Shown here one piece after another: positions 37,365-46,185 of a stretch of 64,000 bases of DNA; within the stretch, counting starts at the first letter, position 1; every line of letters starts with the position of its first letter. The DNA is from DATCRE01 sp964235605. GTDB lineage: Bacteria; Bacteroidota; Bacteroidia; Cytophagales; Cyclobacteriaceae. The stretch lies in the NCBI GenBank assembly GCA_964235605.1, contig CAXSCR010000004.1, positions 1 to 64,000 of the forward strand. The letters run 5' to 3'. Below the pieces are notes generated by a model that had not been told where the DNA came from, made no database searches, and saw nothing but the letters and a program-made list of their open reading frames with translations. Position numbers and translations under genes: made by a program.

Positions 37365-38522
37365 CTAATAAGTAGGCATATCTGCGTCAATTTCTCTAGC
37401 CCATGCAAGTATGCCACCCTTTAGGTTATAAAGGTTTTGAAAGCTATGATTTTTCTCCAGATAGTTAATTACATCGCCACTGCGTTTGCCGCTGCGACAA
37501 TGAACTACTACCTGTTTATCTTTCGAAATTTTTTCTATATGGGAAGCGATCTCCCCCATAGGAATTAGCTCCCCTCCTAAATCGCAAATATCAAATTCGT
37601 TGGGCTCGCGCACATCAATAAGCTGAAAATTTGCCCCTGATTCTTTTAGCTCCTGAAGTTCCTGTACTGTAATTTCTTTCATAGGTGTATTTTTTTCAAA
37701 AGCCAAAGATTTACTTTTATCCGGAGTAATGCCACAAAAATCGTCATAATCGATTAATGCTTTAATGTTATGTCGTGTATTTCGGTTAGGTATTGAAATA
37801 AGGGTGGTCTCATTAGTTAAAACATCAACAATAGCTAGTTTACCAGTAAGAGGAATGCCGACGCCCGTAATTACCTTAATGGCTTCCGCCGCTTGCATTA
37901 CACCAATGATTCCAGGAAGAATACCCAACACACCGGCTTGTGCACAGTTTGGTGTAATGCCCGGGTCAGGGGGCTCAGGAAACAGGTCTCTATAATTGCT
38001 GCCATGCACACCTGCATGGTCTTTTAAATTAAATACGGAGACTTGTCCTTCAAATTTTAAAATTGATCCATAGACCAAAGTTTTATCAAGGAGAACGCAG
38101 GCATCATTCAATAAATAACGCGTTGGGAAATTATCCGTGCAGTCGATCACAAGGTCATAATCCGTTATAATATCCAATGCATTGGCAATCGTTATTTTTT
38201 CTGCATAGCTAGTGAAGTTGATTAAGTTGTTCAGTTCTTTCAGCCTGGTTGATGCAGCTATTGCTTTATTTTTACCAATGTCTGAAACTGTAAAAATTAT
38301 TTGACGCTGAAGATTTGAAAGATCGACGAAATCATGATCAATAATACCAATACTTCCGGTACCTGATGCTGTAAGGTAAAACAAGACAGGCGCCCCTAGT
38401 CCACCAGCGCCTACAACCAGTACTTTGGCGTTTTTTAATTTAAGTTGTCCGCTTAAACCAAATTCTTCTAAAACCAGATGCCGGCTATAGCGTATTTGTT
38501 CTTCGTAAGTTAATTTAGCCAT
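37365..38522 (-). CDS. moeB: MoeB/ThiF adenylyltransferase fused to a rhodanese domain
   Basis: 385 residues. N-terminal E1-like domain (~1-255): nucleotide loop GAGGLGAPVLFYLTASG, DLSNLQRQI, DCTDNFPTR. It would adenylate the C-terminus of a MoaD or ThiS sulfur carrier. The C-terminal rhodanese (~285-385) has its catalytic Cys in VVHCRSGKRSG and could deliver sulfur. The first zinc CxxC of classical MoeB is replaced (NYRDLFPEPP) and the second reads DDFCG, so structural zinc seems lost. Either molybdopterin or thiamine sulfur transfer is possible. Divergent from the RidA gene. Confidence 0.85.
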   Translation of the reverse strand: MAKLTYEEQIRYSRHLVLEEFGLSGQLKLKNAKVLVVGAGGLGAPVLFYLTASGTGSIGIIDHDFVDLSNLQRQIIFTVSDIGKNKAIAASTRLKELNNLINFTSYAEKITIANALDIITDYDLVIDCTDNFPTRYLLNDACVLLDKTLVYGSILKFEGQVSVFNLKDHAGVHGSNYRDLFPEPPDPGITPNCAQAGVLGILPGIIGVMQAAEAIKVITGVGIPLTGKLAIVDVLTNETTLISIPNRNTRHNIKALIDYDDFCGITPDKSKSLAFEKNTPMKEITVQELQELKESGANFQLIDVREPNEFDICDLGGELIPMGEIASHIEKISKDKQVVVHCRSGKRSGDVINYLEKNHSFQNLYNLKGGILAWAREIDADMPTY

Positions 38523-38556
38523 TCAAATCAAAAGTACAGTAGTAAACTATAAACTC

Positions 38557-38943
38557 ATGTCATCAAGAAAAAATTTCTCTTCAGGCGCAAAGTGGGAAGA
38601 TATTATTGGATACTCAAGGGCCGTTGCCGTTGGTAATCAACTAGAAGTGTCAGGTACTGTTTCATCTGATGAAGATGGCGTTGTTGCTAAGGGCGACTAT
38701 TACGGGCAAACAAAATTCATCTTACAAAAGGTAGAAAAAGTATTGCACCAAGCAGGTTTTAAAATTGAAGACGTTGTTCGTACGCGTATCTTTGTTGCCG
38801 ATATTTCTAGATGGGAGGATATTGGTAGAGCCCACGGTGAAATTTTTAAAACCATCAAACCAGCAACTTCTATGATAGGGGCAGGGGCTTTAATCGACCG
38901 GGATTATCTTGTAGAAATTGAGGTCACAGCTATAAAAGGATAA
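38557..38943 (+). CDS. RidA-family (YjgF/L-PSP) protein
   Basis: 128 residues, cytosolic trimer family. Features: VEVSGTVSSDED-like N-terminus (LEVSGTVSSDEDG), GQTKFILQKVEKVLHQAGFKIEDVVRTRIFV, and the Arg/Glu-containing end YLVEIEVTAIKG. Classical RidA hydrolyses reactive enamine/imine intermediates; the Arg that binds the carboxylate is not obvious in the usual place, so it may belong to a non-RidA subfamily. Divergent from moeB by 34 bases; convergent with lhgO across an octamer palindrome. Confidence 0.85.
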   Translation: MSSRKNFSSGAKWEDIIGYSRAVAVGNQLEVSGTVSSDEDGVVAKGDYYGQTKFILQKVEKVLHQAGFKIEDVVRTRIFVADISRWEDIGRAHGEIFKTIKPATSMIGAGALIDRDYLVEIEVTAIKG

Positions 38944-38954
38944 TGCTAATTAAT

Positions 38955-39066
38955 GTGCAGATTAGTAAATGTGCTGATGTGCAAATTATAATTGTTGGAT
39001 TCATGACTACGTTACGTAAACATGAAGGGTAAGCAAGCCCTAATTTGCACATCAGCACATTGACAA
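38955..39066. repeat. octamer-built inverted repeat between convergent genes
   Basis: The left arm reads four consecutive 8-base units, GTGCAGAT TAGTAAAT GTGCTGAT GTGCAAAT (38955-38986). The right arm has the complementary units ATTTGCAC ATCAGCAC and a degenerate third (39043-39066). The 21 bases at 38968-38988 and 39041-39061 are perfect reverse complements with a 52-base spacer. The right end lies just 8 bases before lhgO coding sequence. It may act as a bidirectional terminator. Confidence 0.8.
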
Positions 39067-39073
39067 TTGATAA

Positions 39074-40276
39074 TCAACCCCCCAATTTTTTCATTGCTAA
39101 TTCGGCTATCGTTTCTCCGATAGATAAGGCAGATGTTGCAGCGGGTGATGGTGCGTTGCATACATTAATTACTTGCTTCTCTTCGACAATCATAAAGTCA
39201 TCAATTAATCCGCCTGTGCGGTCGCATGCTTGCGCACGAACGCCGGCACCACCTTCTACCAAATCAGTCGACTGTATTTCTGGTAGTAGTTTTTGAAGTG
39301 CTTTGGTAAAAGCGGCTTTTGAAAAAGATCGGTACATTTCCCCACATCCCGTCTTCCAATATTTGTAAGCTACTTTTTGAAAGCCTGGCCAAGCTAATGA
39401 TTCGCCTAACTCTGCAAGATTAATGTCTGATTTTTTATATCCTTCACGACTAAAGGCTAACACTGCATTGGGGCCAGCTTCGACTCCACCTTTCATCATA
39501 CGTGTAAAGTGAACGCCAAGAAACGGAAAGTTTGGATCAGGAACGGGATAAATGAGATTCTTGACCAGGGATTCCTTTTCTTTCTTTAACTTATAATACT
39601 CTCCCCGAAACGGAATAATCTTAAGATCAATATTTTTTGATGTATAACGAGCCACCTTATCCGAATACAATCCGGCACAATTCACAACTAATTTGGATGT
39701 GTACTCTGTAGTTTCTGTAGTTACAATTGCATCTGTGTGGCTTAGCGTTATGCTAATAACCTTTTGCCCTAGCAAGATATCTCCACCTTTTTCTTTAATA
39801 AGCGTTGCGTATTTCTCAGCTACTTTTTTGTAATCTACAATACCAGTCTGTGGTACAAAGATTCCAGCAATACCTGTAACATGCGGCTCATACTCCTTAA
39901 GTTCTTCTGCACCTAAATTTTTTAAATCTTGCAGTCCATTTTGCTGGCCGCGATCAAATAAGTTCTTTAATAAGGGTAATTCTTTGTCTTCTGTAGCTAC
40001 TACTATTTTACCACAAAGCTCAAAGGGAATTTCGTTATTTGTGCAGAAGTCAATTAATAAATTATAACCGTGGATGCAGTTTTTTGCTTTCAGGCTTCCA
40101 GGTTTATAATATAGTCCTGAATGAATCACGCCACTGTTGTTACCAGTTTGGTGTTTTGCTACTTCTGTCTCTTTTTCAAGTATTACAATTTTCAGTTTAG
40201 GGTTGTTCTGAATTAGTTGAAGCCCTGAAGCTAGCCCGACAATTCCACCACCAATAATTAGTACATCGTATTTCAT
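39074..40276 (-). CDS. lhgO: L-2-hydroxyglutarate oxidase
   Basis: 400 residues from ATG 40276; a further in-frame start at 40321 is less likely because the FAD motif IIGGGIVGLASG should be near the N-terminus. DAO-type fold: KHQTGNNSGVIHSGLYY (~residue 45-60) and PGSLKAKNC are signatures of LhgO, and the C-terminal GAGVRAQACDR completes the FAD site. The enzyme oxidises L-2-hydroxyglutarate to 2-oxoglutarate, passing electrons to the quinone pool. Single gene, convergent with the RidA gene. Confidence 0.9.
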   Translation of the reverse strand: MKYDVLIIGGGIVGLASGLQLIQNNPKLKIVILEKETEVAKHQTGNNSGVIHSGLYYKPGSLKAKNCIHGYNLLIDFCTNNEIPFELCGKIVVATEDKELPLLKNLFDRGQQNGLQDLKNLGAEELKEYEPHVTGIAGIFVPQTGIVDYKKVAEKYATLIKEKGGDILLGQKVISITLSHTDAIVTTETTEYTSKLVVNCAGLYSDKVARYTSKNIDLKIIPFRGEYYKLKKEKESLVKNLIYPVPDPNFPFLGVHFTRMMKGGVEAGPNAVLAFSREGYKKSDINLAELGESLAWPGFQKVAYKYWKTGCGEMYRSFSKAAFTKALQKLLPEIQSTDLVEGGAGVRAQACDRTGGLIDDFMIVEEKQVINVCNAPSPAATSALSIGETIAELAMKKLGG

Positions 40277-41305
40277 ACCAATGATTTTCCGCGAAGCTAA
40301 AGAGTTAAAACACCACTTCAAACTATACGATGCAGGTTCAGGGAAATCGCTTTAAGTTTTTAATATCAAACTTATAGTTTCTGGCTGCAAGCTTTGAACT
40401 GCTAGCTCGATTTTTTAAAGTTCTATTCAGGTAACTGATATATCGGCTCATTTTTTAATAGCGATTACCCTGGATGCACAGGTGGGGTTTATGATAAATA
40501 TCAGGTATGTTATGAGTATCCTTTGTTCTTATGAGATCAGATGTTAATACCATAATATTCTGGCATTCTTGAGATGCGTGTATAATTTGATTATAGATTA
40601 TCTGTCATAACAGGTAATGGTAAAACAACATAATAAAACGTTAAAAGGCGAGCATTGCAGGGTTCAGTAAAGACTTTCTTAGATCATGATAATTCAAGCT
40701 CAAATTTGCTCCAGATGCGTGTTAAAAGTATACGCCTCTGAGATAGACCGCTTCAAAGTGTTGCTTGCAGAAGAAAGTTAAACCCTGGATTGTTATTGTT
40801 AAAGTTGTTGTCGTACAACTAGAAAATCACTCCTGCAGGCAGCTTCTTACATGAAGACAAAGTACCGTTGCTTGATTTTAGCGACAAATTATGTAAATTC
40901 ATAATAATCAATGTTGGTTTTGAACCTCGTAAACCATCAATGTTTATGAGACTCACACTTTGAGGTTAATACTTTGATTAGTAAGTACGTATTGAGTTGA
41001 TATAGATATAGATGTTTCAATAGAGGGTAGATGATGTAGGCGATAAATTCAAATTTGGGTTGTTATTTTTTAAATAACTCAATGCTTTACAAGGATCAAA
41101 AAAACGGTTTCTAAGGGTTTGTATCTATTTTTTAAACATTCTTAGAGCTTTAATAAAACTGGCAGCCTTTATGTATATAGGTATAAGTTGCCTAACTTAT
41201 ATGTAGAAGAGGCATACGTCAGGTTTTGTTAAAATTTAACTATTTTAGTTTATGGACTACCTTATTTTTGTATGCTTTTCAAAGAAAATGTATTATTACT
41301 CGACT
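40277..41305. other. large gene-free spacer, about 1 kb
   Basis: The longest gap in the window, divergent between lhgO and the YfiR gene. No frame of useful length is open. A hairpin with a 9-bp stem (CTCGTAAAC/GTTTATGAG, one G-T pair) sits at 40926-40950, partly enclosed by AACCTC (40923-40928) and GAGGTT (40962-40967). TATTTTTG at 41263-41270 fits the -7 consensus for the YfiR gene. No tRNA or known RNA fold is recognised. Confidence 0.5.
41263..41270 (+). promoter_or_regulatory. possible -7 element for yfiR-sensor operon
   Basis: TATTTTTG matches TAnnTTTG, 35 bases before ATG 41306. It lies inside the frame starting at ATG 41252, which argues that 41306 is the true start. A -33 TTG at the usual spacing is not evident. 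Confidence 0.35.
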
Positions 41306-41809
41306 ATGAAAAAGGCCTTATTCGTAATTTTATTTTCTATATCATGTTTTACGCTAGCACAGGCTCAGAGTTATAAACTTCATCCCCTATATATTTTCAG
41401 CTTTACCCGGTATTTACAGTGGCCAGAAAGCTATGACGTAAATGAGTTTGAAATCATTGTTTTGGGTGATACTCCGCTTATAGATGAATTGAATAAAATG
41501 GCACAAGTAAAAAAGGTTGGTGAACGTCAGATTAAAATCACAAAAATTAATAGCATATCCGAAATAAAAAAATGTAACATGCTCTTTGTGCCAGTCAGTA
41601 AATCAGCGCAACTAGGGGAGATATTAGCGAAGGTGGGTAGTCAGTCGATTTTAGTTATAACCGAACAACCTGGCCTTGCAGCTAAAGGGAGTCATATCAA
41701 TTTTGTCATGAAAGATGGTAAATTAGCTTTCGAATTAAATCAAGCAGCTATCAATAAGCAAAGTTTAAAAGTATCCAATGAATTGACGCGCTTGGCTATA
41801 TTGATATAA
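41306..41809 (+). CDS. YfiR-family periplasmic protein (DUF4154)
   Basis: 167 residues; signal peptide MKKALFVILFSISCFTLAQA. The mature part opens YKLHPLYIFSFTRYLQWPES, the classic YfiR start, and includes IVLGDTPLIDELNKMA, CNMLFVPVSKSAQLGEI and SILVITEQPGLAAKGSHINF. In Pseudomonas YfiR binds and represses the periplasmic part of diguanylate cyclase YfiN. Here it is followed 8 bases later by a membrane sensor, giving an analogous pair. An upstream ATG at 41252 would destroy the signal peptide. Confidence 0.85.
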   Translation: MKKALFVILFSISCFTLAQAQSYKLHPLYIFSFTRYLQWPESYDVNEFEIIVLGDTPLIDELNKMAQVKKVGERQIKITKINSISEIKKCNMLFVPVSKSAQLGEILAKVGSQSILVITEQPGLAAKGSHINFVMKDGKLAFELNQAAINKQSLKVSNELTRLAILI

Positions 41810-41817
41810 TCTAACCT

Positions 41818-43758
41818 ATGGAACAAGAAACAAAGAAAGCAGGTTTTCGACTCACCATCGGAAAGAAAATACTTGGTAGTTTTTTAATACTTATTGCGTT
41901 CTTCATAGTTATTGCTTCCATCATATTTTGGAAGGGTAATGTTATTGATAATGAAGCTCAAAAATCCAAAGATATATACCGACCCTCTAAGGATGGGGTA
42001 AAAGAACTTATCTTGATGGTAACCCAGTCAAGAATGCTTGTTACTAACTGGGTTTACCTTCAAACTAATATTGATGACAAGAAATCATTACGACATCTTC
42101 AAGACAAAGACTACCCTGGTCTAAAAAGAAGAATTAAGGATGTTATGCCTAAGTGGGAAAAAAAAGACCAGGTTGAAATGGATAGCGTATTTATTCTTTT
42201 CGATAGTCTAATAACCACCCAAAAAGAATCCATCATGGCCACGCTTCAAACTTTTGACCATTACGAAGATGGACTTTCAAGATTACTTGCTGAAGATGTT
42301 ATTGATTTTCAAATAATACCAAGAGCCAAGATTATTGTAGAAAAACTAAATGCAATTGATACTGAACAAGGAAAGATAATGGCGAGATCGGATAGGGATG
42401 TTATCGCCTCTATTTCAAGTCTCAAGAATTATACATTACTGTTATCAGCCGTCATAGTAATCCTCGGCTTAATGAGTGCGTTCCTGCTGATGCGTTCCAT
42501 TACCCAACCTGTAAACTTCCTCAAAAATGTTGTTGTCAAACTTGGTAAGGGAGAATTGGTGGAAGAGAAGCGTGCTAAGTTTAGCAATGATGAAATTGGT
42601 GAAATGGCTGTGGCTATGGATAACCTCGTAAACGGGCTAAAGGCCACATCCATGTTTGCTGAGGGTATTGGTAATGGTAATTACCAATCAGACTTTAAGC
42701 CGCTAAGTGAACACGATGTATTAGGCAACTCCCTTATTAACATGCGTAATAACTTATCTAAGGTGGCCGAAGACGATAAGAAAAGAAATTGGGCAACTGA
42801 AGGCATGGCCAAGTTCGGAGAAATACTGAGAACAAATAACACAGATCTTGCTAAGCTAGCAGATGAAATTATAAGTAATTTAGTAAAGTACCTTAAAGCA
42901 AATCAGGGTGCGATTTATATTGTTGATGATTTAGATACGGAAGAAGAACCTACTATGTCGATGAAGGCTTGCTTTGCTTGGGATAAAAGAAAATTTCTTG
43001 ATCATAAACTATATCGTGGTGAAGGTCTGGCTGGCCAGGCATGGCAAGAGGGAGATATTATATACCTCACCGAGGTACCTTCAGATTATGTGCGAATTGT
43101 ATCAGGCTTAGGTGATGCAAATCCAACAAGTGTACTTATTGTTCCTTTAAAGGTAAACGATCAGATTTTTGGCGTAGTTGAGATTGCCTCCTTTAATGAG
43201 TTTAAGGATTTTGAAATGGAGTTTGTTCAAAAAATAGCTGAGAGCATAGCGTCAACAATATCTTCTGTAAAGGTTAATGCACGCACACAACATTTGCTAG
43301 AGGAATCACAAGAGTTAACAGAGCAAATGCGGGCTCAGGAAGAGGAGATGCGTCAGAACATGGAAGAACTACAGGCTACTCAAGATGAAATGCAACGTAG
43401 TCAATCAGAAACCGAGACAACCATGTTAGCGATTCATAGCTCATTGGCTGTAGCTGACTTTGCATTAGACGGCACGCTCACTAAAGTGAATAGTAACTAC
43501 CTTGAGCTTATGGGATACTCACAGGATGACGTTTTGGGAGAACACCATAGAATCTTCGTTACAAAGGAGGAGAAGACTGCTGAAGAGTATAAACAGATTT
43601 GGAAAGATCTTGCTGCAGGTTACCCAAAGAAAGGTCTTTTTAAGCGATTAAATAGAAAAGGCGAAGTGATTAATGTGAGATCTAGTTTCTCTCCGATCAA
43701 AAACCGATCAGGTGAGGTAATTAAAATTATGGAAATATCTTATGAAATAAAATCTTGA
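41818..43758 (+). CDS. membrane sensor with HAMP, GAF and PAS domains, no output domain
   Basis: 646 residues. TM1 ~18-40 (FLILIAFFIVIASIIFW), a periplasmic four-helix-type region (~42-200), TM2 ~204-224, HAMP (~225-278, LKNVVVKLGKGELVEEK) and a possible second HAMP-like segment, GAF (~330-485, GAIYIVDD, YRGEGLAGQAWQEGD), coiled coil rich in Glu/Gln/Met (~495-540) and a C-terminal PAS (~540-645, NYLELMGYSQDDVLGEHH). No histidine kinase, GGDEF, EAL or methyl-accepting output is present. It forms an operon with the YfiR gene and presumably signals through partners. Confidence 0.85.
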   Translation: MEQETKKAGFRLTIGKKILGSFLILIAFFIVIASIIFWKGNVIDNEAQKSKDIYRPSKDGVKELILMVTQSRMLVTNWVYLQTNIDDKKSLRHLQDKDYPGLKRRIKDVMPKWEKKDQVEMDSVFILFDSLITTQKESIMATLQTFDHYEDGLSRLLAEDVIDFQIIPRAKIIVEKLNAIDTEQGKIMARSDRDVIASISSLKNYTLLLSAVIVILGLMSAFLLMRSITQPVNFLKNVVVKLGKGELVEEKRAKFSNDEIGEMAVAMDNLVNGLKATSMFAEGIGNGNYQSDFKPLSEHDVLGNSLINMRNNLSKVAEDDKKRNWATEGMAKFGEILRTNNTDLAKLADEIISNLVKYLKANQGAIYIVDDLDTEEEPTMSMKACFAWDKRKFLDHKLYRGEGLAGQAWQEGDIIYLTEVPSDYVRIVSGLGDANPTSVLIVPLKVNDQIFGVVEIASFNEFKDFEMEFVQKIAESIASTISSVKVNARTQHLLEESQELTEQMRAQEEEMRQNMEELQATQDEMQRSQSETETTMLAIHSSLAVADFALDGTLTKVNSNYLELMGYSQDDVLGEHHRIFVTKEEKTAEEYKQIWKDLAAGYPKKGLFKRLNRKGEVINVRSSFSPIKNRSGEVIKIMEISYEIKS

Positions 43759-43776
43759 TTGTAGCATTTGATACAA

Positions 43777-43809
43777 GAAAAAAAGCCCCGCGTCTCGGGG
43801 CTTTTTTGT
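43777..43809. terminator. bidirectional intrinsic terminator
   Basis: AAAAAGCCCCG / CGGGGCTTTTTT stem with a CGTCT loop, flanked by A and T runs, between the convergent sensor gene and msrA. It lies 20 bases after the sensor stop. Confidence 0.9.
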
Positions 43810-43908
43810 TTACCTAAACCTAAACCTATGAGAAGAATTGATCTACTCAAGTGAGTTGAACGAGTGTTATTTCTAAAGGTTACATACTTTTTGAGAATGC
43901 ATTTCGGC

Positions 43909-44556
43909 TTATTTTTTAAGCTTTCCCTTAAACACCTTTTTAAATTTTTCAAGCTTAGGTTGTATCACATAGCTACAGTATGGCTCATTGCCATTTAAAT
44001 TGAAATAGTTTTGATGGTAATTTTCCGCTTTATAAAAGGTCGTAAAAGGCGTTATCTCAGTCACTATAGGGGCGTTAAAAGCGCCAGCATCATCTAATTT
44101 TTTCTTATAGGATGTAGCTAATAGTTTCTGTTCATTGTTATGGTAGAATATTACAGATCTGTATTGAGTTCCTGCATCAGCACCTTGTTTATTAAGCGTT
44201 GTCGGATCGTGTGATTTCCAGAAGAATTCAAGGAGCTCTTCAAACGATACTTTTTTAGGGTCATAGGTTAACTGAATTACCTCGGCATGTCCTGTTTGAC
44301 CGGTGCATATTTCTTTATATGTTGGATTTGCACTTTTGCCGCCGGCGTATCCTGACTCTACTTTAGTTACACCATCAACTTGTTGAAATATGGCTTCCGT
44401 ACACCAAAAGCATCCAGATCCAAACGTTGCTAGTTGAAGTTGCGAATTCTCAGTTGATTGATTGGTCATTTTGTTAGTTGGTAATTTATTGACTTGTCCA
44501 TAGCATTTTACTGTTACTAGAAAGATTGTGGCTAGAAATAAGATATTTAATCGCAT
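43909..44556 (-). CDS. msrA: exported peptide-methionine (S)-S-oxide reductase
   Basis: 215 residues. Signal peptide (first ~20 residues, FLATIFLVTVKCYGQ) then a short spacer; the MsrA domain has the catalytic Cys in GSGCFWCTEAIF, followed by VESGYAGG, YKEICTGQTGHAEVIQL and YCSYVIQPKLEKFKK. It repairs oxidised methionine in periplasmic or surface proteins, unlike the usual cytosolic MsrA. Stands alone on the minus strand; the next gene upstream, a lipoprotein, starts far enough away (about 95 bases) to be separate. Confidence 0.9.
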   Translation of the reverse strand: MRLNILFLATIFLVTVKCYGQVNKLPTNKMTNQSTENSQLQLATFGSGCFWCTEAIFQQVDGVTKVESGYAGGKSANPTYKEICTGQTGHAEVIQLTYDPKKVSFEELLEFFWKSHDPTTLNKQGADAGTQYRSVIFYHNNEQKLLATSYKKKLDDAGAFNAPIVTEITPFTTFYKAENYHQNYFNLNGNEPYCSYVIQPKLEKFKKVFKGKLKK

Positions 44557-44650
44557 TTACATTTCGTTTAGGTTTAAACCTAAATATGGCCAAAATGGTT
44601 TAACGGTATTTTAATAATGTGAAACAAATGGACTTTATACCTTGTAAGGC

Positions 44651-45805
44651 TTAATAATTCTGGTAGAAGCCACGTATAGCGGGGGTTAACTGATCGTAAA
44701 GTGGTTTTGTAAATTGCAGGAATAGATCTTGTAGAAGGGGAGGCATCTGCTCTTTTTGCTTGCACCAATCAAGCTGTTCGTTTAAGAGTGCTCGTTCATC
44801 ACCATTGAACCTGGCCCATGTATTAACCCATACATAATTACCTTCAAATTTTTTATGGCTAAGCATGCCATTAGTCTTAGCATCTATGATGACCATGCTC
44901 AACAACCCTGACGATATAACTTCTTTACGATATGTAGTAAGCTTCGCTTTAACAGTGTTATAAACAGGAATAGATTTGCCATTAACTTTGGTTTGACCAA
45001 CTTTAACACTATCGCGCGTCATAGTTTCTTCTTTCTCTTTAATTATGGTGTTACCGACTGAAAAGTCATCAAATTGAATACGCATAATATGATCTGGATT
45101 TTTGAGTTTAATTGTATTAGCCTCACGTGCTGAATAGAATCTTATATATGTCGTTTCCGAATAACTGTTGTGAAGAAATTCTTCAACCTTATCTTGAAAA
45201 AATACACTACTCAATCTATACTGTCCTCGAACCGGAATTTGCTCTACTACCACTTTTAATGTTGCAGCTTCCTTTGCTTTGTCAAGATATTCATCAACAT
45301 TTTTATAGTTTGAAACGTACCCCTTTGCATCCATAAAATCACAGTATGCTTGTTTTGCATCATTCCGATTGCCTTTCATTAGATTGTTAACTCCTGCATC
45401 AAAACTTTCGCCTGCAGCTTTTTCCTTGAGGGGCCCCATATCTGAATAATAATTCTTAGGGTTTTTGATTTGTCTAAGACATGCAGGGCATTGCCTAATC
45501 TGCTCATACATTTGATTGATTTGCGTATAATACAATACGACATTTTTCCATTTGTAAGCAGAATTTGAATTGATTTCATTATTCGCCTGGCCTTCTAAGT
45601 ACTCAATAGCAAGGGGATAGGCGTTTCTTAGTGTCTCTATCGATTTATCATGATCTGGTTTTTGGCGAAGGCGTTTTACCGAGAGCATCACCGCTTCGTA
45701 ATAGTTGCCACGGTCGTAAGCCTTTTTACCGGAGCTACAAGCATTTAGAATTGTTGCTATTAGAATTGTTTCTAAAAGTAGGAGTGGGAATATTTTAAAC
45801 TTCAT
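44651..45805 (-). CDS. lipoprotein of unknown function
   Basis: 384 residues. N-terminal signal with lipobox LNAC (Cys ~23) and then SSGKKAYDRGNYYEAVMLSVKRL, which looks like the first helices of a TPR-type repeat region (~25-180). Two CxxC-like cysteines occur in QCPACLRQ (~105). The C-terminal half is beta-rich (IMRIQFDDFSVGNTIIKEKEET, VVIDAKT-like). I recognise no family. Transcribed toward msrA but not overlapping it; divergent from the tRNA gene. Confidence 0.65.
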   Translation of the reverse strand: MKFKIFPLLLLETILIATILNACSSGKKAYDRGNYYEAVMLSVKRLRQKPDHDKSIETLRNAYPLAIEYLEGQANNEINSNSAYKWKNVVLYYTQINQMYEQIRQCPACLRQIKNPKNYYSDMGPLKEKAAGESFDAGVNNLMKGNRNDAKQAYCDFMDAKGYVSNYKNVDEYLDKAKEAATLKVVVEQIPVRGQYRLSSVFFQDKVEEFLHNSYSETTYIRFYSAREANTIKLKNPDHIMRIQFDDFSVGNTIIKEKEETMTRDSVKVGQTKVNGKSIPVYNTVKAKLTTYRKEVISSGLLSMVIIDAKTNGMLSHKKFEGNYVWVNTWARFNGDERALLNEQLDWCKQKEQMPPLLQDLFLQFTKPLYDQLTPAIRGFYQNY

Positions 45806-46046
45806 AATCCAGTTTGGGGGTATGATGGAAATACTAAGTTAACCACTTCAAAGAAATAAGACATCTTGTATATTGCATTTTATACAGCAAGATCTTTATC
45901 ATCCTCATATCTTTTTATTAATCAAACAAATTATAAGAATATGGCAAGAATTAATCAAAAGCTTTTGCAACAAAAGGTTTTGAAGTGTCTCCGACTGTTG
46001 TTTTTGTTTAAAAAGTTAAATCTTATAAGATACATTTGAAATACAA

Positions 46047-46077
46047 TTGTGTATTCGGATTGAAATTACTAAAATTG
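46047..46077 (+). promoter_or_regulatory. promoter of the tRNA gene
   Basis: TTG at 46047-46049 and TAAAATTG at 46070-46077 (TAnnTTTG with one mismatch), separated by 20 bases, fit the Bacteroidota housekeeping promoter. The -7 element ends 12 bases before the mature tRNA 5' end. Confidence 0.5.
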
Positions 46078-46089
46078 CGCTCCATTAGA

Positions 46090-46163
46090 GGGCCCTTAGC
46101 TCATTCGGTTAGAGCACCTGACTCATAATCAGGTGGTGGCTGGTTCGATTCCAGCAGGGCCCA
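46090..46163 (+). tRNA. tRNA with CAT anticodon, tRNA-Ile2 or elongator tRNA-Met
   Basis: Cloverleaf of 74 bases: acceptor GGGCCCT/AGGGCCC, D arm GCTC...GAGC, anticodon arm CCTGA-CTCATAA-TCAGG with anticodon CAT, T arm GCTGG-TTCGATT-CCAGC, discriminator A. CCA is not encoded. The CTCATAA loop and the CCAGCAGGGCCC end resemble E. coli ileX (tRNA-Ile2, whose C34 is changed to lysidine by TilS), but elongator Met shares the anticodon and loop. Identity by eye leans to Ile2. Confidence 0.93.
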
Positions 46164-46185
46164 CTTTTTACCTTAATCTAAGCCT

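Noticed and set aside
39045..39296. 83-codon plus-strand frame at the 3' end of lhgO
   Set aside because: Runs through the octamer repeat and then antisense to lhgO coding sequence; no independent support.
45863..45894. Imperfect hairpin upstream of the lipoprotein gene
   Set aside because: Only six outer pairs plus a bulged inner stem, and no T run; considered chance AT-rich structure.
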